In this document: piece by piece, positions 9,718 to 18,119 of the stretch
Layout: each line of letters begins with the position of its first letter
How positions within the stretch are numbered: position 1 is the first letter of the stretch
Origin: Nitrosospira sp. Is2
GTDB lineage: Bacteria > Pseudomonadota > Gammaproteobacteria > Burkholderiales > Nitrosomonadaceae
Direction: 5' to 3'
Assembly: GCF_033095785.1 (NCBI RefSeq)
Contig: NZ_CP137134.1
Span: 1,426,001 to 1,490,000, forward strand
DNA length: 64,000 nucleotides
Translations under genes and position numbers: made by a program
The notes under the pieces: generated by a model
The model's input: only the letters and a program-made list of their open reading frames with translations
Told to the model about the DNA's origin: nothing
The model's database searches: none

Positions 9718-10168
9718 TAGTTGTTCCTCGCTGGAAGGCAACACCGATGTGAACCCGAGGTCTGTCCGATTTTCTCTCCGGGAACTTGCCTATATATGCA
9801 TGGGCGACATAAAGCGCCTTGTCAAGCTCGGCTTTACGAATTCCCACCCAAGCAACCATAGACGTAAAGCGCGGTGGCTTTGAATCAACCGTTAATGCGT
9901 GACCTCGATTTCTGGGTACTACGTACGCCGGTCCGGCGCCCAAGTCCGGCAGGGATATGGGCGATGGGTGTTGGTGATGGAGGATGGGTTGGGCCAGTTG
10001 ACAATCTGCGATCAGAAGAGCAGACGCAGACTACAAGAAAGTGGGGAGCAGACCAGCTAACGCCTTTTTGCGCGCAAACAAACTTACAAGGCTTGTTTTT
10101 CCTGCACTGCCATCTATAAAGGAAATACGTGCCTATGGCAATTTTTGCCAGATGTGAGGAGATCTGAA
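9718..10168. other. Intergenic region between two divergent genes
   Basis: About 450 bases between the membrane protein gene (minus) and the Cys-rich gene (plus). Short frames are present on both strands, but none has a ribosome site or recognisable protein pattern. A promoter-like segment lies near its right end. Confidence 0.6.
10093..10150 (+). promoter_or_regulatory. Possible promoter and operator of the Cys-rich gene
   Basis: TTGTTT (10093-10098) and TATAAA (10115-10120) are 16 bp apart and resemble -35 and -10 boxes. Just after the expected start of transcription is a perfect inverted repeat, TGGCAATTTTTGCCA (10136-10150). It could be an operator or a small 5' hairpin before the GAGGAGA ribosome site. 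Confidence 0.4.
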
Positions 10169-10642
10169 ATGAATATGCCAGGTTTTACCGCCGAGTCCTC
10201 GGCTTATAAGACAAGAGGACACTATCGCCATTATCAAACGGCCTCAGGTTTTACGGATCACAGCACAAGTGTTGTGCAGCCACAAGCATGTGACCTCGCC
10301 TGTCTCGGCGAATGCCGGGAGGGCTGTGCTGGCCTCACGGGCAGGGACCATGCGGACTGCGTTAGGCTCTGCAGATCGGAATGCGGCTGCACACCGCAGC
10401 CTCAGACGTGCGGACCATGTCAGTGCAACGCGGCAACCGGCTGGTCGCAGCGATGCTGCGGTCCCAACGGAACGAATTGCTCCCAACGAGCTTGCACGCC
10501 GCCGGGAGAAGGATGCACTGTCCGGGACAACCGTACCTGCCTCCCCTGGCCGCTGGATTCCATCTGCTGGGGCAGTTGCGAGCGGACTTGCTGCCACTGG
10601 TCGGGCTGCGATCAGCAGCTCTGCGGGGTGTCACCGTGCTGA
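10169..10642 (+). CDS. Cysteine-rich protein with PGFTAE-type N-terminus, function unknown
   Basis: The start ATG 10169 has a strong GAGGAGA site six bases upstream. The protein has 157 residues. The first 45 or so hold no cysteine and read MNMPGFTAESSAYKTRGHYR; I recall similar openings in other small uncharacterised bacterial proteins (memory, not searched). The remainder holds 24 cysteines: first CX3CX3CX3C, then CX3CX3CXC, then denser CC, CXC and CXXC groups. There is no clear signal peptide or membrane segment. The pattern suggests metal binding or many disulfides. A leader/core arrangement like a modified peptide precursor is possible, but no maturation enzyme lies beside it. Confidence 0.7.
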   Translation: MNMPGFTAESSAYKTRGHYRHYQTASGFTDHSTSVVQPQACDLACLGECREGCAGLTGRDHADCVRLCRSECGCTPQPQTCGPCQCNAATGWSQRCCGPNGTNCSQRACTPPGEGCTVRDNRTCLPWPLDSICWGSCERTCCHWSGCDQQLCGVSPC

Positions 10643-11030
10643 CAGTTTGCTTGGCATGAGAAACTAAAGGTATCCGCCGCAACATCAAAACGGGGGCGGG
10701 CAAATCAAGCCCTCAGCCGACCTTGAGCCAGGGGTAAACCGAACTTTACCCTGCTGTTTTTGACGCGGGAGCTTTATTTTGTGAAATAAGGTAAGACCCT
10801 TTTTAGCCTGATGCTGAGCCACAGAGAGACAGATATCCTCTGTGGCTTCTTGCTGTTTAGCGTCTAAGTATCAGGCTATCGTATGCACAAGCTGATCTCC
10901 TGGCAGCCGTCACAATCGCATTTCTGTTCGGTTTCCCACTGATATTCCCGTTAGGCCGCGTCATCCTGTGCCTGTAAACGCTTGCAATTATCCAACTTGG
11001 GGTTCAACTTTCGATATTAAGGAGATGACC
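10643..11030. other. Intergenic region with one hairpin
   Basis: About 390 bases between the Cys-rich and RTX genes. No gene is supported. It contains the hairpin at 10817-10847 and ends in the AAGGAG ribosome site of the RTX gene. Confidence 0.6.
10817..10847 (+). terminator. Hairpin, possible terminator after the Cys-rich gene
   Basis: A perfect 10-bp stem (AGCCACAGAG paired with CTCTGTGGCT) has an 11-nt loop. The T-tract that follows is short and interrupted (TCTTGCTGTTT), so termination is likely but not certain. Confidence 0.55.
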
Positions 11031-11810
11031 TTGGCTAATATTACAGGAACGAAATATAACGATAACAACACGTTTAACAACCCGTGGTGGCATTGGCGCT
11101 CTGATCTGGATGGCACCAACGGGAACGACACCATCAATGGGTTGGCGGGTAATGACATTCTCAACGGTAAAAACGGTAACGATCGGCTGAACGGCGGAAG
11201 CGGAAACGACAGGCTTAATGGGGATAACGGTAACGACCGGCTATTTGGCGAATCGGGCAACGACACGCTAAACGGGAATGCTGGAAATGATACCCTGCGC
11301 GGTGGAAACGGAAACGACCGGCTCAATGGAGGGACCGGCAATGACTCGCTGTCTGGTGAAGCGGGCAACGACATACTCAACGGAGATTCGGGGAACGATT
11401 CGCTAAGCGGCGGAACCGGTCACGACACCCTCAATGGTGGAAGCGGAAATGATCGGCTTAATGGCGGTCCCGGCAATGACATTTTGTCGGGTGGAAGCGG
11501 CCGGGACACGCTCACAGGCGGAACCGGAGCGGATACGTTCGATTTCAACTCAGTGGGCGAGAGCCCTCCCAATGGTCGCGACACGATTGTCGGCTTCAAC
11601 CGGGGACAAGGCGACAGGATAGACCTGAAAGCAATCGATGCGGACAGAGGCTGGCCACTTGGCAATCAGGACTTCAAGCCAAGCCAGCTGATCTATGAGA
11701 AGGTCAATGGAAATGGCCTGTTGACAGTGAACGTATATGACGGTGATGACCTTCAAATAATTCTGACAGGGCATCCGCCGCTGAACGTTAATGAGGACAT
11801 AATTGGATAA
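11031..11810 (+). CDS. RTX-repeat calcium-binding protein, probably secreted by type I
   Basis: The start is taken at TTG 11031 (MANITGTKYND). The AAGGAG site lies six bases before it, whereas the in-frame ATG at 11025 directly abuts that site. The protein has 259 residues. It holds about 16 tandem nine-residue repeats of the GGxGNDxLx type, from about residue 30 to 175. A C-terminal segment follows (GADTFDFNSVGES, DTIVGFNRGQGDRIDL), like the end of serralysin-type proteins. Such repeats fold on calcium outside the cell, and the C-terminal region guides type I export. No enzymatic domain is present and no type I transporter lies nearby, so its role is unknown. Confidence 0.85.
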   Translation: MANITGTKYNDNNTFNNPWWHWRSDLDGTNGNDTINGLAGNDILNGKNGNDRLNGGSGNDRLNGDNGNDRLFGESGNDTLNGNAGNDTLRGGNGNDRLNGGTGNDSLSGEAGNDILNGDSGNDSLSGGTGHDTLNGGSGNDRLNGGPGNDILSGGSGRDTLTGGTGADTFDFNSVGESPPNGRDTIVGFNRGQGDRIDLKAIDADRGWPLGNQDFKPSQLIYEKVNGNGLLTVNVYDGDDLQIILTGHPPLNVNEDIIG

Positions 11811-12161
11811 CGGTTGCTGATTCTCTGCTGGCGCTAGGGCCTATCAGGCTTGGGGAAGCGCTGGCAGAGGGCTTCACCCATTTATATATGGATCTAATGA
11901 CTTCGGTAGGCAGTTTTGATAAATTGAACTGTTTTCCAGGAGTCGCCAACGAATATATAAGCGCAAAGAGATATTTCCCGCAAACTGAAAGTGTTTCAAG
12001 AGATACAAGTCCTAAACGCCCCTTGGAGAAGACGTGTCAAGGCTTCTGACCCCCCAGACAACTCAATACGCTGCATACTCTCAGCGCCATCCAGGCACAG
12101 CACTCAAGGTCTCGACGGGTTATCCTAAAATTTCCCGGACTATTCGTTTCAAAGCAACCGC
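11811..12161. other. Intergenic region, nothing recognised
   Basis: About 350 bases between the RTX gene and the ATP-grasp/HAD gene. No supported gene, repeat or clear terminator was found. Confidence 0.6.
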
Positions 12162-13853
12162 ATGAGGTGCCGTAACGTCCTTGTCTTCGGTGGAGGATTT
12201 CAGGGCCTTGGCTTGATAAAAGCCCTCCGCAAGGTGGCGGGAATACGTATTCTGGTAGCGGACGCCAATGAGGAAAACGTCGCGCGATATTTTGCAGACG
12301 CTTTCTTCCCGGTGCCTTTTTCAAAGGAGAAGCAGGCATTCCTGGATTTTATTCTCCCTCTGTGCGCACGGGAGAGTGTGGAAGCCATCTTCGCCTCCAC
12401 CGAACATGAAGTGGAGTTGCTGGCCCCTCACTACGATGATTTTGCCGCAAGCGGCGTTGTGGCTTACGTCTCCGGGTCTTCACTGCTGAAACTCGCATGG
12501 GACAAGCTTCTCTTTTATCGCTGGCTGGTCGAGGAAGGCTTGCCCTCATTGCCTTGCTACATCTCACCGTTGGATGATGACGCGATTTTTCCCCTGATTG
12601 GCAAGCCGCGGCGTGGTTGGGGAGCCCGCGGCCTGCATGTCCTTGTTGACCGCGAAGCTTTTTTGAAACTTACAATCGACCAGAACCAGGAATTCATATG
12701 GCAGCCTTGTCTGCATGAATTTGATGAATACTCCGTTGATTTCTCTATCAGCGTTGACGGCAACCTTTCTCCCCTTGCATTCCGGCGACGAATTCGCTCA
12801 AAAAATGGATTCGCGATCCTCTGTGAGCCTGGCGCCCCTGCCCATGTTCGCGAAACCGCCCAGCACGTTCTGGAGCGCACCGTCCCTTTAGGAGCGCGCG
12901 GGCCTATGAACCTGCAGATATTACGGACTGGCGATCGCTGCTGGGTATCCGACCTCAATTCACGTGCCGGCACATCCATGCCCTTGAGCCTTGCTATCGG
13001 TTTTAACCCTATTGCCTTTTTACTGGGGGGTGGGGCCGCGGCCCCGGCCGAGGCCGATGTGATCAACCGCTTTCCCGCTCCAGGTTCGCATGCAAGGACG
13101 CTGCGCTATCTGGAGGAACGCAACATCCCGGATTTAAAGCTGGACGAGGTGCGGGGAGTCGTGTTTGAGCTGGACGATACACTGCTTGATCAGAAAGCCT
13201 GGATGATCCGCAAACTGGAGCTGACCTGGCATGAGGAAAAAATTGTCCTGCCCGCGCGCGCAGCATTTCTTTCCACGGCTCTGCAGATCATCGAGGAAGG
13301 CAATCACGCATGCCTCTTCGATGCGCTGTGCTTGCAATTGGGATTGGGTGATGCCATCCGCGTCCGCATGATCGAAACCTACAATCAAACGCAGCCGAAA
13401 GATTGTCCGCTCTACGGTGACGTACAGGCGACCTTGCGTCAACTTCGCCGTTTAGGCTACCGCATTGGAATTTTGACTGACAATCCACCCGCGTCACAAC
13501 GGCAGAAGCTGGATATTTGCGGCCTGCTGCCGCTGACGGATTCCGGCGTGTTGACTGCGGAGCTGGGAACAAAGAAACCCGATCCCAAGGTTTTTGAGGA
13601 ATGCGCCCGCTTGCTCGATTTGGCGCCTGAGCAGCTTGTCATGGTGGGCAATAACGTATTCAGGGACGTGCAAGGTTCCTGCAATGCAGGCTATCGGCAT
13701 GCCTTTCATATACAAAGAGAGGGTGCGCTTTTTAGCTCCCATCTCGGGTTAGCGCGGAAGGTGGGAAACCTCCCGTCTGCATGCACGTCAATTACCAGCT
13801 TGAATGAGCTGTTCTGGTATCTGACCGGCTGTGAAGCCGTGCCACAGCGATAA
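12162..13853 (+). CDS. ATP-grasp domain fused to a HAD-like domain
   Basis: The protein has 563 residues. It begins with a nucleotide-binding fold (VLVFGGGFQGLGLIKAL), followed by an ATP-grasp region resembling CarB (GKPRRGWGARGLHVL, EYSVDF, then DLNSRAG at the metal site). From about residue 330 it is HAD-like. Motif I reads VFELDDTL, so the usual nucleophile Asp is Glu336 while the second Asp (338) is kept. Thr439 (motif II) and a motif III lysine in TKKPDPKVFE are present. Motif IV reads GNN with Asp502. The ATP-grasp part probably ligates a small carboxylic acid, but the substrate is unknown. The gene stands alone and has no clear ribosome site. Confidence 0.8.
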   Translation: MRCRNVLVFGGGFQGLGLIKALRKVAGIRILVADANEENVARYFADAFFPVPFSKEKQAFLDFILPLCARESVEAIFASTEHEVELLAPHYDDFAASGVVAYVSGSSLLKLAWDKLLFYRWLVEEGLPSLPCYISPLDDDAIFPLIGKPRRGWGARGLHVLVDREAFLKLTIDQNQEFIWQPCLHEFDEYSVDFSISVDGNLSPLAFRRRIRSKNGFAILCEPGAPAHVRETAQHVLERTVPLGARGPMNLQILRTGDRCWVSDLNSRAGTSMPLSLAIGFNPIAFLLGGGAAAPAEADVINRFPAPGSHARTLRYLEERNIPDLKLDEVRGVVFELDDTLLDQKAWMIRKLELTWHEEKIVLPARAAFLSTALQIIEEGNHACLFDALCLQLGLGDAIRVRMIETYNQTQPKDCPLYGDVQATLRQLRRLGYRIGILTDNPPASQRQKLDICGLLPLTDSGVLTAELGTKKPDPKVFEECARLLDLAPEQLVMVGNNVFRDVQGSCNAGYRHAFHIQREGALFSSHLGLARKVGNLPSACTSITSLNELFWYLTGCEAVPQR

Positions 13854-13877
13854 TAACCGACGGCAGAATCGGATGGG

Positions 13878-14909
13878 TCACATTGTAATAGAAGCGAATG
13901 GAACAATTGACCCTTCAAAGTTAAATCCTTCATCCCGCCAAAATTTCAAATCTGTATCAGTCGTTGCGCCGCACTTTGGACAGATGATCACTGCGTAATC
14001 TAATGTCCGATTCTTCAATCGAAGTTCAAGATGATTAGCTGTCAACTCCAAACGTCCCTTTCTTGGACCGTTGGACTGTCGTTTTGCGAAGGCGTATCCA
14101 CACTCACAGTTTAGGTAGTGCTTGGGCCTCCTTTCCGGAGTAAATTCGCACAGCCGAAGGAATTCGTTGAGAAATGAAATTAACTCACTTTTGATTTGGA
14201 TTATATAGCCAAGCGCATCCCTAGGTTGTCCAGCTATTTCGATTGAAGGTCTATGGAAATCAGATATACCTTTGATTGGACCCATTCCAATCCGTTCCGT
14301 TGTCAGCCAGAAGTTTCTGTATTCCTTTAGACTCGAGTAATGGGCGTATTCATCCCGCAACGAGATGAGATCGTCGATCCATTGCGCCTTCGCGTTTTGA
14401 ATTAGCGCGATCATTTCTACTTTCCGAGTGACACGCCCACTGTTCTTAATGGATCTAATAAGTCGAGTCCCCTTATCCGAGAACTGTGGGATATGTTCGT
14501 AAAACCTATATGAATATAGCGGTGCTAACTTATCGAGAACTGCTTTGCTTAGGAGTAAAAAGGACTTAAAGAAGGTGGAAAGGTCAATTGCGTGGAGTTC
14601 GACCACCACACCATTCGGTATGCCCCGTGGGGAATTATTTATCTGTGAAAGATAGCTCGGCAATTCAGGTGTTCCATTTGCTACTATGTAATCATGTGCT
14701 GACTGAAATTGCCGTACAACAAAGACCATCTCGACAAAAGCTTCCAGCAACACATTCTGCAGTTCACGCTCCTTATCATAGAGAAAAGTTGATCCGGCCG
14801 TTATAGCGGCCAAATCTTCGAGGATGGCGCCATTCGCCGCGCCAAGCAGCACGATCCGGTCATTAGTGCTAACCCCGCAACTACTCTCTGAATCAATTGG
14901 CGTGCTCAT
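13878..14909 (-). CDS. Uncharacterised protein with HEPN-like motif and C-terminal zinc ribbon
   Basis: The protein has 343 residues and I recognise no named family. The middle is helical and contains RDEYAH, matching the R-x4-H motif (R-[N/D]-x3-H form) of HEPN RNases. The C-terminal part has CECGYAF and CPKCGATTD, two paired cysteine knuckles typical of a zinc ribbon. The region is more AT-rich than its neighbours and splits ubiD from the next gene cluster, which hints at transfer. It starts 83 bases downstream of the ubiD stop on the same strand. An RNA-targeting defence or toxin role is an inference from the motif alone. Confidence 0.65.
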   Translation of the reverse strand: MSTPIDSESSCGVSTNDRIVLLGAANGAILEDLAAITAGSTFLYDKERELQNVLLEAFVEMVFVVRQFQSAHDYIVANGTPELPSYLSQINNSPRGIPNGVVVELHAIDLSTFFKSFLLLSKAVLDKLAPLYSYRFYEHIPQFSDKGTRLIRSIKNSGRVTRKVEMIALIQNAKAQWIDDLISLRDEYAHYSSLKEYRNFWLTTERIGMGPIKGISDFHRPSIEIAGQPRDALGYIIQIKSELISFLNEFLRLCEFTPERRPKHYLNCECGYAFAKRQSNGPRKGRLELTANHLELRLKNRTLDYAVIICPKCGATTDTDLKFWRDEGFNFEGSIVPFASITM

Positions 14910-14992
14910 AACTCAGACAATGGAAAAGTGCGAGTCGAATTTCGGGAAATCGTTGCGCGAGATCGCGACTCTGCTGCCGAACCCACGGTCTA

Positions 14993-16456
14993 TCACAACC
15001 CCAACTCCTTCCAAACCTCATCCACTCGAGCCTTCACCGCCTTATCCATCGTAATCGGCTTTCCCCATTCCCGATTCGTTTCCCCCGGCCATTTGTTGGT
15101 GGCGTCCAGCCCCATCTTCCCGCCGAGGCCGGAAACCGGGCTTGCGAAATCGAGATAATCGATGGGGGTATTCTCGACAATCAGCGTATCCCTTGCCGGA
15201 TCGACACGGGTGGTAATGGCCCAGATGACTTCCTTCCAGTCCCGTATATTTACGTCATCGTCGGTGACAATAATGAATTTGGTGTACATGAATTGCCGCA
15301 GGAAACTCCACACGCCAAACATGACGCGCTTGGCATGTCCTGCGTACTGCTTTTTCATGCTTACCACGGCCATGCGGTAGGAGCAGCCTTCGGGCGGCAG
15401 GTAGAAATCGACGATTTCGCTGAACTGTTTTTGCAGCAGGGGCACGAACACTTCGTTGAGCGCCACGCCCAGTATTGCCGGTTCATCCGGCGGCTTGCCG
15501 GTATAAGTGGAGTGGTAGATGGGGTCACGCCGCATGGTGATGCGCTCGACGGTGAATACGGGAAAAGTCTCCTGCTCGTTGTAATACCCGGTGTGGTCAC
15601 CGTATGGGCCTTCCAGCGCTGTCTCGCCTGGTTGGATATATCCTTCCAGCACGATTTCAGCGCTGGCGGGAACCTGCAAACCGTGGCTCAGACATTTGAC
15701 GATTTCGGTTTTCGCGCCCCGCAGCAGTCCCGCGAACTGGTATTCGCTCAAGGTATCCGGCACCGGCGTGACCGCGCCAAGTATGGTGGCCGGGTCCGCC
15801 CCCAGCGCCACCGCGATGGGATACGGTTGGCCCGGACTGGCGAGACAAAAGTCGCGAAAGTCGAGCGCCCCGCCACGGTGGGCCAGCCAGCGCATGATCA
15901 GCTTGTTCGGCCCGATCACCTGCTGACGGTAAATGCCCAGGTTCTGCCGGATTTTGTGCGGCCCCTTGGTGACAGTCAATCCCCAAGTGATCAGGGGGCC
16001 AACATCCCCTGGCCAGCAGGTCTGGATGGGCAGCCTGCCGAGGTCCACGTCCTTGCCTTCCCATACGATGTCCTGGCACGGAGCTTTCGAAAGCTCCTTG
16101 GGCGCCATGTTGAGTACCTGCTTCAGCACCGGGAATTTTTCCCATGCATCCATCAAGCCCTTGGGCGGCTCAGGCTCTTTCAGATAAGCAAGAAGCTTCC
16201 CCACTTCCCGCAGCGCTTCGACGGATTCCTGCCCCATGCCCATCGCTACGCGGCGCGGCGTGCCGAACAGGTTTCCCAGCACGGGAATGGTGTGCCCCTT
16301 GGGTTTTTCGAACAAAATTGCGGGACCGCCGGCTTTCAACACCCGGTCGCAGATTTCCGTCATCTCCAGATGAGGATCGATCTCAGCCGTGACGCGCTTG
16401 AGTTCGCCCTGATGTTCCAGCTGGGCGATGAAATCGCGCAGGTCCTTGTATTTCAT
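14993..16456 (-). CDS. ubiD: UbiD, 3-polyprenyl-4-hydroxybenzoate decarboxylase
   Basis: The 487-residue length and sequence match UbiD, the prenylated-flavin-dependent decarboxylase of ubiquinone biosynthesis. The N-terminus MKYKDLRDFIAQLE is typical. Conserved segments include GDHTGYYNEQETFPVF and the C-terminal GGKMGLDATNKWPGE. It needs the prenyl-FMN made by UbiX, which is not in the window. It starts 36 bases after ubiA and follows ubiC and ubiA on the same strand. These three genes catalyse chorismate lyase, prenyl transfer and decarboxylation in pathway order. Confidence 0.95.
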   Translation of the reverse strand: MKYKDLRDFIAQLEHQGELKRVTAEIDPHLEMTEICDRVLKAGGPAILFEKPKGHTIPVLGNLFGTPRRVAMGMGQESVEALREVGKLLAYLKEPEPPKGLMDAWEKFPVLKQVLNMAPKELSKAPCQDIVWEGKDVDLGRLPIQTCWPGDVGPLITWGLTVTKGPHKIRQNLGIYRQQVIGPNKLIMRWLAHRGGALDFRDFCLASPGQPYPIAVALGADPATILGAVTPVPDTLSEYQFAGLLRGAKTEIVKCLSHGLQVPASAEIVLEGYIQPGETALEGPYGDHTGYYNEQETFPVFTVERITMRRDPIYHSTYTGKPPDEPAILGVALNEVFVPLLQKQFSEIVDFYLPPEGCSYRMAVVSMKKQYAGHAKRVMFGVWSFLRQFMYTKFIIVTDDDVNIRDWKEVIWAITTRVDPARDTLIVENTPIDYLDFASPVSGLGGKMGLDATNKWPGETNREWGKPITMDKAVKARVDEVWKELGL

Positions 16457-16492
16457 GAGAGGGACGCCCGTGTGGTTGCGGCTATGAGGTAC

Positions 16493-17353
16493 TCAAGCAA
16501 GATAATCAAGCGCAATCCCGGCGAACATCGTTGCGCCCACCCAGTTGTTGTGCAGGAATGCCTTGAAACAGCGCGTCCGGTCGCGGTCGTGGATCAGGCG
16601 ATATTGATACAGTATCAGCCCCAGCGCTACGGACAACCCGATGTAATAAACCATGCCGAGTTTCTGAACCAGTCCTACCACGACCATCGCACCCAAAAAA
16701 GCGGCGTGGCAGGCCATGACGCCCGCCACATCGAAGCGGCCGAAAGTAATGGCCGAGGTCTTGATGCCGATCTTGAGATCATCCACCTTATCCACCATGG
16801 CGTATTCCGTATCGTAAGCGATCACCCAAAGCATGTTCGCTCCCATAAGGAACCACGCCATGAACGGCACTTCACCCGTTTGCGCAGCGAAGGCCATTGG
16901 AATGCCAAAGCTGAACGCGATGCCGAGGTATGCCTGGGGCATGGCAAAGAAGCGCTTGGTGAAGGGATAGCTGGCAGCAAGAAATAACGCGACAAACGAG
17001 AGCTCAATGGTAAGCCGGTTCAGCGGGAGGATCAGTATGAATGCGCACAGGCTTAAGCCCCCCGCCAGCAGCAGCGCTTCCTTGGTACTCACCATGCGCG
17101 TGGCGAGAGGCCGGTTCTTGGTGCGTTCTACATGGCCATCGAAATCGCGATCGGCGTAATCGTTCACTACGCAACCGGCAGAGCGCATCAGTACCGTGCC
17201 CATGACGAATATGGCCAGCACCATCATGCTGGGAACCCCGCCTGCGGCAAGCCATAAACCCCACAGCGTTGGCCACAGCAAAAGGAGTATGCCGATGGGC
17301 TTATCCAGCCGCATCAGTTTTTCGTAATGGCCGAGGCGTTGCGCGAGCGTCAC
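16493..17353 (-). CDS. ubiA: UbiA, 4-hydroxybenzoate polyprenyltransferase
   Basis: This integral membrane enzyme attaches the polyprenyl tail to 4-hydroxybenzoate. The two aspartate-rich motifs are visible: NDYADRDFDGHVERTKNRPL and YDTEYAMVDKVDDLKIG. Several hydrophobic segments follow. The start is placed at GTG 17353 (VTLAQRLGHYEKLMRL), giving 286 residues, the normal length; the frame is open further into ubiC, but that extension has no family similarity. The GTG shares one base with the ubiC stop (TAGTG), a tight translational coupling. Confidence 0.93.
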   Translation of the reverse strand: MTLAQRLGHYEKLMRLDKPIGILLLLWPTLWGLWLAAGGVPSMMVLAIFVMGTVLMRSAGCVVNDYADRDFDGHVERTKNRPLATRMVSTKEALLLAGGLSLCAFILILPLNRLTIELSFVALFLAASYPFTKRFFAMPQAYLGIAFSFGIPMAFAAQTGEVPFMAWFLMGANMLWVIAYDTEYAMVDKVDDLKIGIKTSAITFGRFDVAGVMACHAAFLGAMVVVGLVQKLGMVYYIGLSVALGLILYQYRLIHDRDRTRCFKAFLHNNWVGATMFAGIALDYLA

Positions 17354-17916
17354 TATGCCAGCTCCAGTATGGAAGGAAGAAACACTTCCGTCACCAGGAT
17401 GGATTGACCGCGCAAACTGAACAGCGAACGACGCGCCCACAGGCCGCGTGGCTTTACCTTCAATTTCTGGCAGGCGCGTTGGAAGAGGGGGTGAGCGGGA
17501 TTCAACTTTTTAAATCTGAGCGGCGTGCGCCTGATGATGGGGTTAGTGAACAATACCGTTCCCAGCGAACGGTTGCCGAGCCCGCTCAAGCCGCGCCATG
17601 CGCCCCGGAGGTCTTTCCGCGCCACGACGGAATGCGCGAATACGACGGGGGTGTTGCCGCAATATAAATATACTTCCCGCACCAATGCCAGTTCGTTGCG
17701 GCGCAGCTTCATCACCGCAAGCTCATCCCCGCACGCCTTGTCGAGAGACTGGAACATCTGCTTCACGCGAAAATCGCCGCATCGCTGCTGGATGAGCTGA
17801 GTAAGCGAGCCGCGATTCTGCAACCAGCCGCGCGCCCGTGGAGAGACCGCAGACGGCGCGGGATACCACGCGGATGACCGGACAGGACTCATCGCAAGCA
17901 ACTGAAAAGGGTGCAT
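17353..17916 (-). CDS. ubiC: UbiC, chorismate lyase
   Basis: The 187-residue protein has the pattern of chorismate lyase, which converts chorismate to 4-hydroxybenzoate and pyruvate, the first committed step of ubiquinone synthesis. Visible family segments are LALVREVYLYC, VFAHSVV and LGTVLFTNP. The C-terminal WARRSLFSLRGQSILVTEVFLP is characteristic and includes the active-site glutamate region. It is the first gene of the ubiC-ubiA-ubiD run on the minus strand. The exact start is uncertain: another ATG (MSPVRSSAWYP) lies eight codons further in. Confidence 0.9.
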   Translation of the reverse strand: MHPFQLLAMSPVRSSAWYPAPSAVSPRARGWLQNRGSLTQLIQQRCGDFRVKQMFQSLDKACGDELAVMKLRRNELALVREVYLYCGNTPVVFAHSVVARKDLRGAWRGLSGLGNRSLGTVLFTNPIIRRTPLRFKKLNPAHPLFQRACQKLKVKPRGLWARRSLFSLRGQSILVTEVFLPSILELA

Positions 17917-18119
17917 TATGCCGCATAATCAAGCGCGGCTGAATGCTTTATCCCTTCATCCCTTTTATCCCTACTGGGCAGACGTTCCGTAATCCCGTTC
18001 ACTTACCCTGCAAGCGCTGAGATGAACGGTTATCGACATAGTTTAGGCCCATGTTATTGGCAATCCAAGCGGCATGAAGTGATCTACTGCCTGCTTGTCT
18101 CTTTCGGGGACGATCACAC

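Noticed and set aside
9692..9943. 83-codon minus-strand frame upstream of the membrane protein gene
   Set aside because: It overlaps the real start and ribosome site of that gene and shows no conserved pattern.
15293..16987. 564-codon open frame on the plus strand across ubiD and ubiA
   Set aside because: It is the antisense shadow of two clear enzymes in GC-rich DNA and has no family pattern or ribosome site.
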